Positions 36,187 to 46,004 of a DNA stretch of 64,000 nt are shown here, one piece after another (the stretch's first letter is position 1; every line of letters begins with the position of its first letter). The stretch comes from Pseudidiomarina donghaiensis. Its GTDB lineage: Bacteria > Pseudomonadota > Gammaproteobacteria > Enterobacterales > Alteromonadaceae. The stretch lies in contig NZ_FPCF01000003.1 in NCBI RefSeq assembly GCF_900116895.1, positions 164,009-228,008 of the forward strand, read 5' to 3'. Position numbers and translations under genes: made by a program. The notes under the pieces are model-generated. The model was not told the DNA's origin. It made no database searches and was given only the letters and a program-made list of their open reading frames with translations.

Positions 36187-37794
36187 TTAATTCAGTAACT
36201 GGTAACCAGGTAGCGTGAGAAACTCGACGAGTTCGTCCGCTGTGGTGATGTCTTCAAGTAGCTGTGTGGCTTTGGCAAAGTTCTCATCTGCCCAACGCTG
36301 TTCGCCCACTTCTTTGCGAACCACCGCTGCCTCTTGTTGCAAGTAGTCGCGAAACAGCTGTTTGGTGACAACGTTGCCGTTATCGAGGGTTTTGCCGTGT
36401 TTAATCCACTGCCAAATAGAGGTACGAGAAATTTCGGCGGTCGCGGCGTCTTCCATTAAGCCGTAGATAGGTACACAGCCTTTGCCAGAAATCCATGCCG
36501 CAATATATTGCAACGCCACGCGAATGTTGGTGCGCATGCCTTGCTCAGTGCGCTGGCCTTGGCTTGGTTCTAGAAGGTCATGCGCGGTAATTGGTGCATC
36601 GGCTTCGCGCAGAATGTGCGACTGATTATCGCCGGGTAATCCATCAACAAACACTTCACGAACCGTATCGGCAAGACCGGGGTGTGCAATCCATGTGCCG
36701 TCGTGGCCGTTATCGCGCTCAAGTTCTTTGTCGGCTTTCACTTTGGCGAGAATGGTGGCGTTTTCTTGTGGATCTTTGCTGGGAATAAACGCGGCCATAC
36801 CGCCCATAGCTAAGGCACCACGGCGGTGGCAAGTTTTGACCAATAGCCGTGAGTAGGCATTCAGAAATGGCTGGCTCATGGTCACGACTTGACGGTCTGG
36901 CAGCACACGGTCGGCATGATTTTTAAGGGTTTTGATGTAGCTAAAAATGTAATCCCAACGGCCGCAATTAAGCGCCGCAATATGCTCGCGCATGGCATGT
37001 AAAATTTCATGCATTTGGAACACTGCTGGTAGGGTTTCAATTAAAATGGTGGCGCGAATAGTGCCGCGAGGCTGTTTGAAGTAGTCTTCGGTAAAGGTGA
37101 ATACGTCAGCCCACCATTTGGCTTCGTCGCTGTGCTCAAGTTTGGGTACGTAGTAGTACACACCGGTACCATTGGCAATCCGCTGTTGATAGTTCAAATA
37201 AAAATATAGGGCAAAGTCGAACAGCCCACCCGGTATCGGATCTCCGTCAACGAGTACATGTTTTTCAGGTAAGTGCAGGCCGCGTACGCGGGCAATCAGC
37301 AAGGCGGGATTGGGTTTCAATTGGTAGTGCTTGCCGCTAGCTGGGTCAGTGTACTCAAGCTCACATCTATTGGCGTCATACAAGTTTACTTGGCCTTGCA
37401 ACACACCGTCCCATGTGGGTGACTGGGAATCTTCAAAGTCGGCCATGTAGCAGTCAACGTTAGCGTTCAGCGCGTTGATGACCATTTTGCGGTCAACGGG
37501 GCCGGTGATTTCCAAGCGCCGCTTGGTCAAGTCTTTTGGTAGGTCAGCTATGCGCCATTCGCTTTCGCGAATATTCTTAGTCGTTGGATCAAAATCTGGC
37601 AGAGTACCTTGATCAATCTTAGCTTGGCGTTGTGCCCGTAACTTAAGAACGTGCTCTAGTTGTGGGCGAAACCGGCGGACCAATTCAACTAAAAATTGTT
37701 GCGCTTGTGCATCAATCAACTGTTGTGCAACACCATCAAGTGACGGCATAGTAAGTGCAGCGTGTGGCGCGTTGTCATGGTTTAAATGGGTCAT
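36187..37794 (-). CDS. aceB: Malate synthase A
   Basis: AceB condenses glyoxylate with acetyl-CoA to malate, the second step of the shunt. At 535 residues it belongs to the malate synthase A group (the G form is over 700). Visible motifs include [18 protein letters not shown] (metal and glyoxylate site), [42 protein letters not shown] and [25 protein letters not shown]. It starts the aceB-aceA operon; the divergent region toward the M24 peptidase holds an A/T palindrome (37859-37875) that may be an operator. Confidence 0.97.
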   Translation of the reverse strand: MTHLNHDNAPHAALTMPSLDGVAQQLIDAQAQQFLVELVRRFRPQLEHVLKLRAQRQAKIDQGTLPDFDPTTKNIRESEWRIADLPKDLTKRRLEITGPVDRKMVINALNANVDCYMADFEDSQSPTWDGVLQGQVNLYDANRCELEYTDPASGKHYQLKPNPALLIARVRGLHLPEKHVLVDGDPIPGGLFDFALYFYLNYQQRIANGTGVYYYVPKLEHSDEAKWWADVFTFTEDYFKQPRGTIRATILIETLPAVFQMHEILHAMREHIAALNCGRWDYIFSYIKTLKNHADRVLPDRQVVTMSQPFLNAYSRLLVKTCHRRGALAMGGMAAFIPSKDPQENATILAKVKADKELERDNGHDGTWIAHPGLADTVREVFVDGLPGDNQSHILREADAPITAHDLLEPSQGQRTEQGMRTNIRVALQYIAAWISGKGCVPIYGLMEDAATAEISRTSIWQWIKHGKTLDNGNVVTKQLFRDYLQQEAAVVRKEVGEQRWADENFAKATQLLEDITTADELVEFLTLPGYQLLN

Positions 37795-37858
37795 AATCTG
37801 TCCGTTTGTTGTTCATGTGTTAATAATTCAAGGCTAGAACGCGCAGCGATATTCGGCA

Positions 37859-37875
37859 AATTTATTAAATAAATT
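37859..37875. promoter_or_regulatory. A/T palindrome in the aceB-M24 divergent region
   Basis: AATTTATT-A-AATAAATT is a perfect 17-base odd-centred palindrome, followed by ACAG, 65 bases before the aceB start codon. It could bind a carbon regulator. It resembles half of a HexR-type TGTAAT-WWW-ATTACA site (ATTACA on the right only), so it is a weak match. Confidence 0.4.
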
Positions 37876-37912
37876 ACAGCCATTCATGACTATTATGTTT
37901 TTGGGGAAGATA

Positions 37913-39256
37913 ATGAGTATTCACAACACTAATCGATTAGTCACTTTGATATTTATGGCGTGTCTAATGGTGCCGTTCTCGATTGCTGCCAAGCCATCAT
38001 CACAGTACCTGCCTGCTGAGCAGCAAGCCAAGCTGATTGATCAGCTGTTGCAGCAACGGGTGAAGCAACTGTTACCTCAGCTAATGCGCCGTGCTGACAT
38101 TGACATGTGGGTATTGATTAGCCGTGAATACAATGAAGACCCAGTACTTCGCACGTTATTGCCCAGTGACTGGTTCTCGGCGCGGCGGCGAACAATCTTG
38201 GTGTTTTTTGATCGTGGTATAGCTGCTAATGGTGTTGATCTCGGTGTGGAAGCACTTGCGGTTGCACGCTATGACGTAGGTAATGTGTTCCGCAAAGCGT
38301 GGAACCCTGAGCAACAACCAAATCAATGGCAGGCGTTGCAAGCCATAATTAGTGAACGTCAACCACGCCGCATTGGAATAAATACGTCAACGGACTTTGC
38401 CCAAGCCGATGGCTTAACCTTAACCGATTATCGTGAACTGATACTGAATCTCAAGCCAGAGCAGTCGCAACGTCTTGTCAGTGCCGAGGCATTGGCTGTG
38501 GGTTGGCTAGAGACACGCATTGCCGAAGAAATACCACATTACCAACAGGCGGTAAGCATTGCCCACGACATTATAGCCGAAGGCTTTTCTAATGCGGTGG
38601 TGCAGGTAGGTGAAACCACTACGAGCGATATTGAATGGTGGTTTTTAAATGCAATTAAACAGCGCGGCTTAAGCGCGTGGTTTCCTCCCACAGTTACCTT
38701 ACAGCGTCAAGGCAATAAAACCCCGCGGTTAAGTAATCAGGTGGTGCAGGCAGGTGACTTACTGCATGTGGATTTAGGCTTAGTTTATTTACGCCTGAAT
38801 ACCGACACCCAGCAGCACGCTTACGTGCTGCCAAAAGGCCAGACAGAGGCGCCGGCTTCACTACGGCAGGCACTACAGAATGGCAACCGGTTGCAGGATA
38901 TTCTTACCGCGCAATTCAACGTAGGGCTTACCGGTAATCAAGTGCTGGCGCAGGCCCGCTCAAAAGCGCTGGCTGAACAGTTACGGCCACTTATTTACAG
39001 TCACCCCATTGGGTACTACGGTCATGGTTCGGGCCCAACTATAGGTATGTGGGACAATCAAGCGGACACCAAAGGCACAGGGGACTACCCGTTGTTTGCT
39101 AATACGGCCTATTCAATAGAGTTAAGCAATACCACCTACAGTGAAAGCTGGCAGCAAGACGTGGTCATTATGTTGGAAGAAGACGCGTTCTTTGATGGTG
39201 AACGCGTACAGTATTTAAATGGCCGTCAACAAGCGTTTCATTTGATTCGCGAATAA
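37913..39256 (+). CDS. Exported M24-family metallopeptidase-like protein
   Basis: A 447-residue Xaa-Pro peptidase-like protein with a signal peptide (HNTNRLVTLIFMACLMVPFS). The start at 37913 is chosen because GGGGAAG lies just upstream; a longer in-frame start is at 37886. The N-terminal creatinase-like part (about 40-210) leads to a pita-bread domain in which the metal ligands can be placed: LLHVDLGL and RLNTDTQQHA (Asp), IGYYGHGSGPTIG (His), YSIELSN (Glu) and LEEDAFF (Glu). It could therefore be active in the periplasm on dipeptides, unlike the cytoplasmic pepP. Its last 19 bases overlap the 3' end of the convergent SDR gene. Confidence 0.82.
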   Translation: MSIHNTNRLVTLIFMACLMVPFSIAAKPSSQYLPAEQQAKLIDQLLQQRVKQLLPQLMRRADIDMWVLISREYNEDPVLRTLLPSDWFSARRRTILVFFDRGIAANGVDLGVEALAVARYDVGNVFRKAWNPEQQPNQWQALQAIISERQPRRIGINTSTDFAQADGLTLTDYRELILNLKPEQSQRLVSAEALAVGWLETRIAEEIPHYQQAVSIAHDIIAEGFSNAVVQVGETTTSDIEWWFLNAIKQRGLSAWFPPTVTLQRQGNKTPRLSNQVVQAGDLLHVDLGLVYLRLNTDTQQHAYVLPKGQTEAPASLRQALQNGNRLQDILTAQFNVGLTGNQVLAQARSKALAEQLRPLIYSHPIGYYGHGSGPTIGMWDNQADTKGTGDYPLFANTAYSIELSNTTYSESWQQDVVIMLEEDAFFDGERVQYLNGRQQAFHLIRE

Positions 39257-40029
39257 AGCATTTTCTGGTACCAGCGGCGTGGCAACCAGCGTTTCAGGTA
39301 CCACGCCACCCGCCCCTGGCGGTGCGGTAGCACCAAAAACTTCTTGCGCTCAACCGCTTTCATAATGAGCTGCGCAATGTCGACAGCATTGAGCTTACTC
39401 GAACTCATCAGTTTATCGAGTTTGGCATCCATACCGTCAATAGTTGAGCGCATGCCTTGGTTTAAATTGGTTCTAAAAAAGCTTGGGCAAACGGCTGTCA
39501 CGTTAATATTGTCTTTGGCTAACTCGTTTTGCAGGGTTTCGGATAAACTTACCACAGCCGCTTTGGTGGCGTTATATGCACTCATGTTGGGAACATCTAG
39601 TAAGCCAGCCATAGACGCTACATTGACAAAATAACCATGGCCTTGCTGCTTAAATAGTGGCGTGAATACCTTGCAACCACGCACCACACCAAGCAAATTA
39701 ATATCAATTATCCATTGCCAGTCACTTAATGTGGTGTCGGCAATTTTGCCAACTTGCGCTACCCCAGCATTGTTCACCACAACATCAACGCCGCCCCATT
39801 TTTCTTGTAACTGTTTGGCGACGCTTTCTAGATTATTCATGCGAGTGACATCGCACGGCACAAACAGCGCACTGGGTTGCCATTTTTGCAAACTACCAAT
39901 CACCGCTTCACCGCGCTCAATATCGCGGTCGCCAATGCAAACCTGCCAACCACCTTTGGCGCAAATTTGCGCCAAAGCAAAGCCTAAACCGCTGGCACCG
40001 CCAGTGATAAATATACGTTGTGGTTTCAT
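39238..40029 (-). CDS. Short-chain dehydrogenase/reductase
   Basis: A 263-residue SDR with the NAD(P) motif TGGASGLGFALAQ (residues 10-22), NNAG (about 90), catalytic Ser-Tyr-Lys (MAGLLDVPNMSAYNATKAAVV) and VCPSFFRTNL after it. The C-terminal tail is basic and aromatic (AWYLKRWLPRRWYQKML), which could bind membranes. The substrate cannot be inferred. It is 9 bases from the upstream gluzincin-like gene on the same strand, so they are probably cotranscribed. Confidence 0.88.
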   Translation of the reverse strand: MKPQRIFITGGASGLGFALAQICAKGGWQVCIGDRDIERGEAVIGSLQKWQPSALFVPCDVTRMNNLESVAKQLQEKWGGVDVVVNNAGVAQVGKIADTTLSDWQWIIDINLLGVVRGCKVFTPLFKQQGHGYFVNVASMAGLLDVPNMSAYNATKAAVVSLSETLQNELAKDNINVTAVCPSFFRTNLNQGMRSTIDGMDAKLDKLMSSSKLNAVDIAQLIMKAVERKKFLVLPHRQGRVAWYLKRWLPRRWYQKMLYSRIK

Positions 40030-40038
40030 GTTACGTCC

Positions 40039-41319
40039 TTAGGGTGCAATAGATACCGAAACCGGTCTATCAATCAATTGTCGTAATGTCATTGAAGCAT
40101 ACCCCGTTAAACGCTCAAATGCAGCAAAGTAAGTGGTTGAATTTGCAGGTTCACCTTGGCGAATTAGGTCGGAATAGGTTTGCCATAATGTGAATATACC
40201 ATGACTGACACCATTGGCTTGTAGCTGGGCGTGTAACTCGGCATTAGCGACTAAGCCACAGGTGTAGTGCGCACGAAAATCTACCCGACCTACATCAACA
40301 AAGGCCTCACTGATGGGCCAAACCGCGGCACATTTTTGTTGTGCTTCTTGCACGGCGTTTTGCAATATCGCACTGTTTTGACCCAATTTGTTGTCAGTAT
40401 ACAAATAGGCCATCATTTCCGCTGCACCTTCGTGAATCCACGCTTCTTCTGTCGATGAAAATCGTAAGCCGTTGCCTTGAAATAAATGCGCTATTTCATG
40501 TGCAAAAAACCACAAGGTGGTTTCTTCGTCTAACCGTTCTAATGCTGCTTCTCCGTACCAGTGCATAAACACTTGGTTTGGCAATACGCCACCTTGTTGT
40601 CCGTAGTAGCCGCCTTCATAGTCACTGTACGAGGCAAACAACGTCGGTGTACTACTCAAGCCTCCCAATTGCTTGGTAAAATAGCTCATGATCATGGGAA
40701 GCTCGCTAACTAAGCCATATTGCAATGACTGTGGTAATGCTGGGTCAATTAACGCCACCAGCGCGGCAAAATGCTCAGGCGGTTGCTGGCCTACATAAAT
40801 AGCTCGGCCGCTGTCACTGTCTAACCACTCAAAAAAGCCCATTTGGCGGGTGCCGTTAATTAACAAATAGTCGTCGGTTGATACTTGCATGGCCATTGGC
40901 CATTCGTGATGGTGAGCCGTACATGTGTCGGCACAGGCAAAGAAACGCCCAGTGTGAACCAGCATGCCGCCATTGCTAAATGGCGAGAACGGCGCATAGT
41001 CTTTTGGCAGTGAAACGTAAGTGGCATCAAGAGCAAACGACACTTCACTAAATGGCTCGCCGTTCAAGCTAGTCACTACTTCGTTGCCGTCATGCCAGTG
41101 AATGGCAATGTTGCTATCGAGCGACTGCCAACGCTCAGCGCGGCTGCGGTCTGGTGAGCGCACAAACATTAAGCGTTCGGTAGGTTCATTCAGCGAATAG
41201 GTAACAGTCCAGCCCAACTGAGACTTGGTTAAGGTAATCAGCTGAATGCCCGAAGCGTCAGGTTTGGCCATCAGCAATACCGCTAAAATCACTGCCGCAA
41301 TGGCAACAAAATAACGCAT
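40039..41319 (-). CDS. Membrane-anchored or exported gluzincin-like protein
   Basis: A 426-residue protein with an N-terminal hydrophobic signal/anchor (MRYFVAIAAVILAVLLMA). It carries a zinc-peptidase motif HEIAHLFQG (about residue 269) followed 24 residues later by WIHEGAAE, the HExxH...E arrangement of gluzincins such as the M1/M61 groups. The N-terminal half looks like a beta-sandwich that begins like M1-type 'peptidase-like' proteins (SLNEPTERLMFVRSPDRS). I do not recognise the family by name. Probably a periplasmic metallopeptidase or a relative; activity unproven. It is cotranscribed with the SDR. Confidence 0.7.
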   Translation of the reverse strand: MRYFVAIAAVILAVLLMAKPDASGIQLITLTKSQLGWTVTYSLNEPTERLMFVRSPDRSRAERWQSLDSNIAIHWHDGNEVVTSLNGEPFSEVSFALDATYVSLPKDYAPFSPFSNGGMLVHTGRFFACADTCTAHHHEWPMAMQVSTDDYLLINGTRQMGFFEWLDSDSGRAIYVGQQPPEHFAALVALIDPALPQSLQYGLVSELPMIMSYFTKQLGGLSSTPTLFASYSDYEGGYYGQQGGVLPNQVFMHWYGEAALERLDEETTLWFFAHEIAHLFQGNGLRFSSTEEAWIHEGAAEMMAYLYTDNKLGQNSAILQNAVQEAQQKCAAVWPISEAFVDVGRVDFRAHYTCGLVANAELHAQLQANGVSHGIFTLWQTYSDLIRQGEPANSTTYFAAFERLTGYASMTLRQLIDRPVSVSIAP

Positions 41320-41450
41320 GACTCTTCTCCATAAACGTACACTTGATCAACTTTAGCACCGCAATGACAACTCAACCACGACTAATTGGTTTTACGTTTT
41401 AACATGACACTTCTGTTGCGCTTCGGTGAACCTTTCATGACATCGCTAAT

Positions 41451-41484
41451 TTGTCACATTTCTGTCACGCGTTCTCACTAATCT
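41451..41484 (+). promoter_or_regulatory. PHO box and -10 element before the lipoprotein gene
   Basis: TTGTCAC-ATTT-CTGTCAC (41451-41468) matches the PhoB-binding pattern of two CTGTCAT-like 7-mers separated by 4 A/T-rich bases. Ten bases later is TAATCT (41479-41484), which would be a weak -10 at the distance seen in E. coli Pho promoters. PhoU is encoded at the window start. A match by eye, not scored. Confidence 0.65.
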
Positions 41485-41532
41485 GCCTGCGTCGTTTTTA
41501 ATACTTACATTGTTCCTATCCGGGAGAACACC

Positions 41533-43140
41533 ATGAAATTGCAAACTTTGTTTAAAGTAACCGCTATCGCTTCAGCTTTGGCTTTAGCTGGCTGTGGCGG
41601 CGACATTTCAGTAAATCCAACTGTAAATGACAACAGCACCAACAACTCAGGTAATACTGTTAATAACCCACCAGCAGAAGGTGGTGGCGGTGACTCAGGC
41701 ACTGAAAATATCTGTGCTGTGCATAACGGTGTGCAAGGCGCATTCGACGGTCGCGACTGTGAATACAACCTTGAATTCGCTAGCCGCAACGTTGAGATTA
41801 CTGAAGATGTTACTTTCGCAGAGTTGCCAGATGGCGGCGTGCACGTATTTGATGGCGCATTATTGATTGGTGAAGATTGTGATACCACCACAGCGTGTTC
41901 GATTGAAGAAAACGGCCCTGTGATGACTGTTGAGCCAGGTGCAACCTTAGCATTTACCAGTGGTGAAGCCATTATTCGTGTAGCGCGCGGCGCCAAGTTA
42001 AACGCGATAGGTACTTTTGATAAGCCAGTAACTTTCACTTCAGCGAACGCATTCACGCGTTTTGATGTTGTTGGTAATGGCCCACGCTTCGCTGACTGGG
42101 GCGGCATTATTGTGAATGGCCAAGGTATTACGAACCAATGTACCGACGCCCAGCGCGATGCCGATACCTGTAACGTTGCATCAGAAGGTATCGTGAGCTA
42201 CTACGGCGGTAACGACAACGCTGATGACAGCGGCTCAATGAAGTATGCAAAAATTTGGTATGCCGGTTCTGGTCCACGTGCTGGCGGCGACGGTGACGAC
42301 TTGAACTCGTTAACCTTAAACGCTGTGGGCTCTGGCTCTTCGTATGAGTTCGTACACATTCACCAAGGTTACGATGATGGTATCGAATTCTTCGGTGGTG
42401 CCGCAAACGTTAAGCACGTTGTGTTTACTGACACCCAAGATGACTCGATGGATATCGATGCGGGCTGGCAAGGTAACGCGCAGTTCTTGTTTATCAAGCA
42501 CGGTACAGTTAACGTCGATGGTACTGACGTATTCATGGGTAACGGCGGCTTTGAAGCCGACGGCGAGAAAAACTCAGGCCCAGACTATTCGCAAGCACCA
42601 ACGTCACGTCCAAACATTGCTAACGTAACTGTGGTAACCACTGACGGTTTGTCAACGCGTGACAATGACCCATCAACGGCAATGAAATTCGACGATAACT
42701 TCCAAGGCCAACTGTATAACTTCTTGTTAGTTAAAGACGATGTGTCGACCAACGACACCCGTTGTATCTTATTTACTGGTGACGGTGAATTGGGTGTAAC
42801 TGGCGGTGACTTGAACTTCTTTAACTCAGCCATGGCTTGTGTAGCTGAAAACGAATTCACTTCAAGTGCTTTGTTTGCTGATGGCACATCACGTCAAGAA
42901 TGGTTCGACAACGGCGGTGTGAATGCTCGTTTAGGTGGCAATGCCTCTGTCTTTGCGCCTGATGGTTTTTCAACCGATATGAGCTCAGCAGACATTACGG
43001 TAACCGCGAACGACTTAAGCACTTTAGGTAATAGCTTCTTTGATACAGTTGATTACATTGGTGCTGTATCAAGCACAGATACGTCGTCAGAGTGGTACCA
43101 GTGGGTGCAAACTGCGTTAACTGCGGCAGAACAAGACTAA
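41533..43140 (+). CDS. Cell-surface-type lipoprotein, parallel beta-helix-like
   Basis: A 535-residue lipoprotein: hydrophobic signal with lipobox LALAGC (lipidated Cys at about residue 21), then an Asn/Gly/Ser-rich linker (residues 25-60). The body is rich in Asp, Gly and Asn and has the repeated pattern of parallel beta-helix proteins (VEPGATLAFTSGEAIIRVARGAKLNAIG, GVHVFDGALL, DDGIEFFGGAANVKHVVFTD, DDSMDIDAGWQG). Similar proteins sit beside TonB-dependent receptors in marine bacteria, but the ligand is not known to me. The PHO box suggests phosphate-starvation expression, so it may capture a phosphorus source. GGGAG precedes the ATG. It is followed 79 bases later by the receptor. Confidence 0.8.
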   Translation: MKLQTLFKVTAIASALALAGCGGDISVNPTVNDNSTNNSGNTVNNPPAEGGGGDSGTENICAVHNGVQGAFDGRDCEYNLEFASRNVEITEDVTFAELPDGGVHVFDGALLIGEDCDTTTACSIEENGPVMTVEPGATLAFTSGEAIIRVARGAKLNAIGTFDKPVTFTSANAFTRFDVVGNGPRFADWGGIIVNGQGITNQCTDAQRDADTCNVASEGIVSYYGGNDNADDSGSMKYAKIWYAGSGPRAGGDGDDLNSLTLNAVGSGSSYEFVHIHQGYDDGIEFFGGAANVKHVVFTDTQDDSMDIDAGWQGNAQFLFIKHGTVNVDGTDVFMGNGGFEADGEKNSGPDYSQAPTSRPNIANVTVVTTDGLSTRDNDPSTAMKFDDNFQGQLYNFLLVKDDVSTNDTRCILFTGDGELGVTGGDLNFFNSAMACVAENEFTSSALFADGTSRQEWFDNGGVNARLGGNASVFAPDGFSTDMSSADITVTANDLSTLGNSFFDTVDYIGAVSSTDTSSEWYQWVQTALTAAEQD

Positions 43141-43219
43141 TACCAGCTTGTTGTTATGCAACGTATAGCGGGCGTGAATAACATCGCGCTTGCTGTTCAC
43201 TAAAACGCAGGAGTTGACT

Positions 43220-45937
43220 ATGAGCACCAATTATAAACTCAAGCCGCTAGCTCTCGCAGTTAGCCTTGCATTGCTGGCCAGTGGCCAAGCTTTTGCGCAA
43301 CAGCAAGACGCTGAGCAAACCTCCCCAGAAACCGCTGCTGACACCGCTATTGAAGAAGTGGTAACCACTGGAACACGCCTGCAAGGAAGCGCAGCAGCCG
43401 TTGTTGATGAACGAAAAAACCAAGCGTTTGTTGCTGACATTCTTGGTGCTGAGCAGCTCTCTCGCACAGGCGATAGTGATGCCGCCTCAGCGTTACGCAG
43501 AGTGACAGGCCTAACCTTGGTTGACGGCAAGTATGTTTATGTTCGTGGTTTAGGTGAGCGTTATTCAAGCGCGCGCTTAAATGGCGCCAGTATTCCTAGC
43601 CCAGACTTAACCCGCAACGTTATTCCATTAGATATTATTCCATCTACCATTATTGAAAGCCTGGCGGTACAAAAGGTATTTTCGCCTGGTATGCCGGCAG
43701 CATTTGGCGGCGGTAATATTGATATTCGCACCAAGTCATTGCCAACCGACTTTCAGTTCAATTTAGAGGTTGGCGTTGGCCAAAACACCAATGCTACCGA
43801 CGGCTATACCTACAATAGAAACGAAGCTGGTTTGCCACAGAACATTCGTGACGCGATAGTGCATTATCGTGGTGACTTTAGCTTGCGTAATATCATCAAC
43901 AAAGACGGTTTAGTCGCAAATGACAGTGGCTCTGCCAGTGATCAGGCTCGTACCATCAATGCTGGGCTAGCACGCGCTTTACCACGTGATATTGCACTAA
44001 GCAGTGAGTCGTTAGATCCGAACTACAGCATTAAGGCTAGCATTGGTAACAGCTTTGATGAAGACTACTTCGGCGGTAGCATTGGCTTTTTATTAGCTGG
44101 CGCTTATGACACCAAATGGAATGTGTCAGAGCGTAAAAATGCGGTGTTAAGTGAAAACGCAACGGCGGGTTGCTCAACCAGCTTAGGTAGCGCAGAAGAC
44201 GTGGCAAATTCGTGCTACAACACCTTAAGCGAAACCACGCTAACCACCGAAACCGAGCGTATGAATGGCGTGTTTAGTGTGGGCTATGAGTTAGACACGC
44301 ACTCGGTCAGCTATACCAAGTTGTATTTAACCGACTCAGAAGACGAATCTGAATTCGGTATTATGCAAAGCCCGAACGGTAGTAACTTGAAAACTATTTA
44401 TGGCTCTGGTCTTGCGAACCGTGAGCACGAGTTTAAATACGAAGAACGCACGCTCGATATCGACCAAATACGAGGGCAGCACACGTTTTTAGACTACTGG
44501 GGTATTGGTTTCGACTGGCAGTACACTGAGTCTACAGCGGAAACGGAAATTCCAACCGATATTTCATATCGTTTTGATGATATCTACGACGGCCAGGGTA
44601 ACTACCAAAGCACTGTGGTCACCGGCGATGATAACCGCGCGGTGTACCAATATGTGGACATGGAAGATCATGTCAAGTCTTACAGCGGTAACTTCTCGCT
44701 GCCAACCACGTTACTGGGTATGGATATCGAGTTTCGTGCCGGCTATGACTTTACCGACAAAGCACGTTATTACACCACCGACCGCTTCGCCATGGATAAT
44801 GGCTCAGGCTTACGGGTTACGGTAAATGAAGATTACAGCGATATTCTTGGTGTAACCAACTACTTAACCGACGAGCGTATTGACCAAAGTAACTTTATTT
44901 TGTCGTACCGTGAGCCAACAGCACCGGATGCTGATGACTATATCGCGGTGCAAAAAACCGATGCGTACTATGGTTCATTTGATGCGTTCTTAACCAACAA
45001 TTGGCGGTTAGCTGGTGGTGTACGTTGGGAAGAATTCAAGCAAGTGTCATTAGCGACATCTAGCTTAATCTTTACTCGCGAAGACCTGGACACCTTCTAC
45101 AACCCAGATCGTGTGTTAAACGGTACGACCATTGAAGATGATTTTTATCCGGCGTTGTCTTTAACCTACATCAGCGACGATAACTATCAATTGCGCTTTG
45201 GTTTTTCAGAAACCGTAGTACGTCCAGACATTCGTGAAACCGTACCGGTTGCTTATTTTGACCCAATCACCGACATTCGTACCATTGGTCGCGCTGGCCT
45301 AGAAAGCAGCCCAATGACCAACTTCGATGCGCGCTTTGAATATTTTGCAGACAATGGCGACAACTATACCGTTTCGTTATTCTACAAAGACATTACAAAG
45401 CCAATTGAGTCGGTACTTAGCGTTGGCGATGAAGAGTACACCCTAAACTACGTAAACGGGGAAACCGCAGAAGTATACGGTGTCGAGTTCGAATGGTTAC
45501 ATGACTTGGCTTATGTTACCGATGGCTTCTTTACCACGGGTAACTTAACCTTTAGTGACTCAGAAGCAGCCATCAACCCAGCACTAGCAGGAAACTTAAC
45601 CAACCCGACGAAGCGCTTAACGGGCCACTCTAAGTACGTTGCCAACTTCCAGTTAGGTTATGACTCGCTGAATGGCAATCACTCAAGCTCGTTAGTTTAC
45701 AACGTGTTTGGTGAGCGTATTTTAGCGGCTGGTATTGGCGGCCGCGGTGATGCTTACGAGCAGCCATTCCACTCGCTTGATTTGGTGTACAACTACTACC
45801 CAGACTTCAACTCGAAGCTTAGCTTCAAGGTGCAAAACTTGTTAGACGAAGACCAAGAAGTAACGCAGTCGGGAGTTCTAGTGCAGTCGCGTGAAGTAGG
45901 GCAAACGTTTAGCTTAAGCTACAGCTATCAGTTCTAA
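43220..45937 (+). CDS. TonB-dependent outer-membrane receptor
   Basis: A 905-residue TonB-dependent receptor. The start at 43220 is chosen because GGAG lies upstream and a proper signal peptide follows (KPLALAVSLALLASGQAFA). A TonB-box-like EEVVTTGTRL is near residue 50, followed by a plug domain (GDSDAASALRRVTGLTLVDGKYVYVRGLGERYSSARLNG ... VFSPGMPAAFGGGNIDIRTKS) and a 22-strand-type barrel ending in SLSYSYQF. The ligand is unknown; no siderophore or vitamin genes are nearby. Cotranscription with the PHO-box lipoprotein suggests import of phosphorus-containing organic matter. Confidence 0.93.
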   Translation: MSTNYKLKPLALAVSLALLASGQAFAQQQDAEQTSPETAADTAIEEVVTTGTRLQGSAAAVVDERKNQAFVADILGAEQLSRTGDSDAASALRRVTGLTLVDGKYVYVRGLGERYSSARLNGASIPSPDLTRNVIPLDIIPSTIIESLAVQKVFSPGMPAAFGGGNIDIRTKSLPTDFQFNLEVGVGQNTNATDGYTYNRNEAGLPQNIRDAIVHYRGDFSLRNIINKDGLVANDSGSASDQARTINAGLARALPRDIALSSESLDPNYSIKASIGNSFDEDYFGGSIGFLLAGAYDTKWNVSERKNAVLSENATAGCSTSLGSAEDVANSCYNTLSETTLTTETERMNGVFSVGYELDTHSVSYTKLYLTDSEDESEFGIMQSPNGSNLKTIYGSGLANREHEFKYEERTLDIDQIRGQHTFLDYWGIGFDWQYTESTAETEIPTDISYRFDDIYDGQGNYQSTVVTGDDNRAVYQYVDMEDHVKSYSGNFSLPTTLLGMDIEFRAGYDFTDKARYYTTDRFAMDNGSGLRVTVNEDYSDILGVTNYLTDERIDQSNFILSYREPTAPDADDYIAVQKTDAYYGSFDAFLTNNWRLAGGVRWEEFKQVSLATSSLIFTREDLDTFYNPDRVLNGTTIEDDFYPALSLTYISDDNYQLRFGFSETVVRPDIRETVPVAYFDPITDIRTIGRAGLESSPMTNFDARFEYFADNGDNYTVSLFYKDITKPIESVLSVGDEEYTLNYVNGETAEVYGVEFEWLHDLAYVTDGFFTTGNLTFSDSEAAINPALAGNLTNPTKRLTGHSKYVANFQLGYDSLNGNHSSSLVYNVFGERILAAGIGGRGDAYEQPFHSLDLVYNYYPDFNSKLSFKVQNLLDEDQEVTQSGVLVQSREVGQTFSLSYSYQF

Positions 45938-45976
45938 GCTAACGCTTTGAGGCAAACCAAGATAACGAAAAGAGTA

Positions 45977-46000
45977 GGGCGCAAGGATGCGCCCTTTTTT
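45977..46000 (+). terminator. Rho-independent terminator of the TonB receptor unit
   Basis: Perfect 7-bp stem GGGCGCA/TGCGCCC with AGGA loop, then TTTTTT. It also lies just downstream of the convergent yebG stop. Confidence 0.85.
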
Positions 46001-46004
46001 GTGG

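Noticed and set aside
41505..42107. Open frame of 200 codons on the minus strand
   Set aside because: It lies opposite the lipoprotein gene, has low-complexity composition (Ser/Pro/Asn rich) and no ribosome site; the plus-strand gene has a lipobox and homologues.
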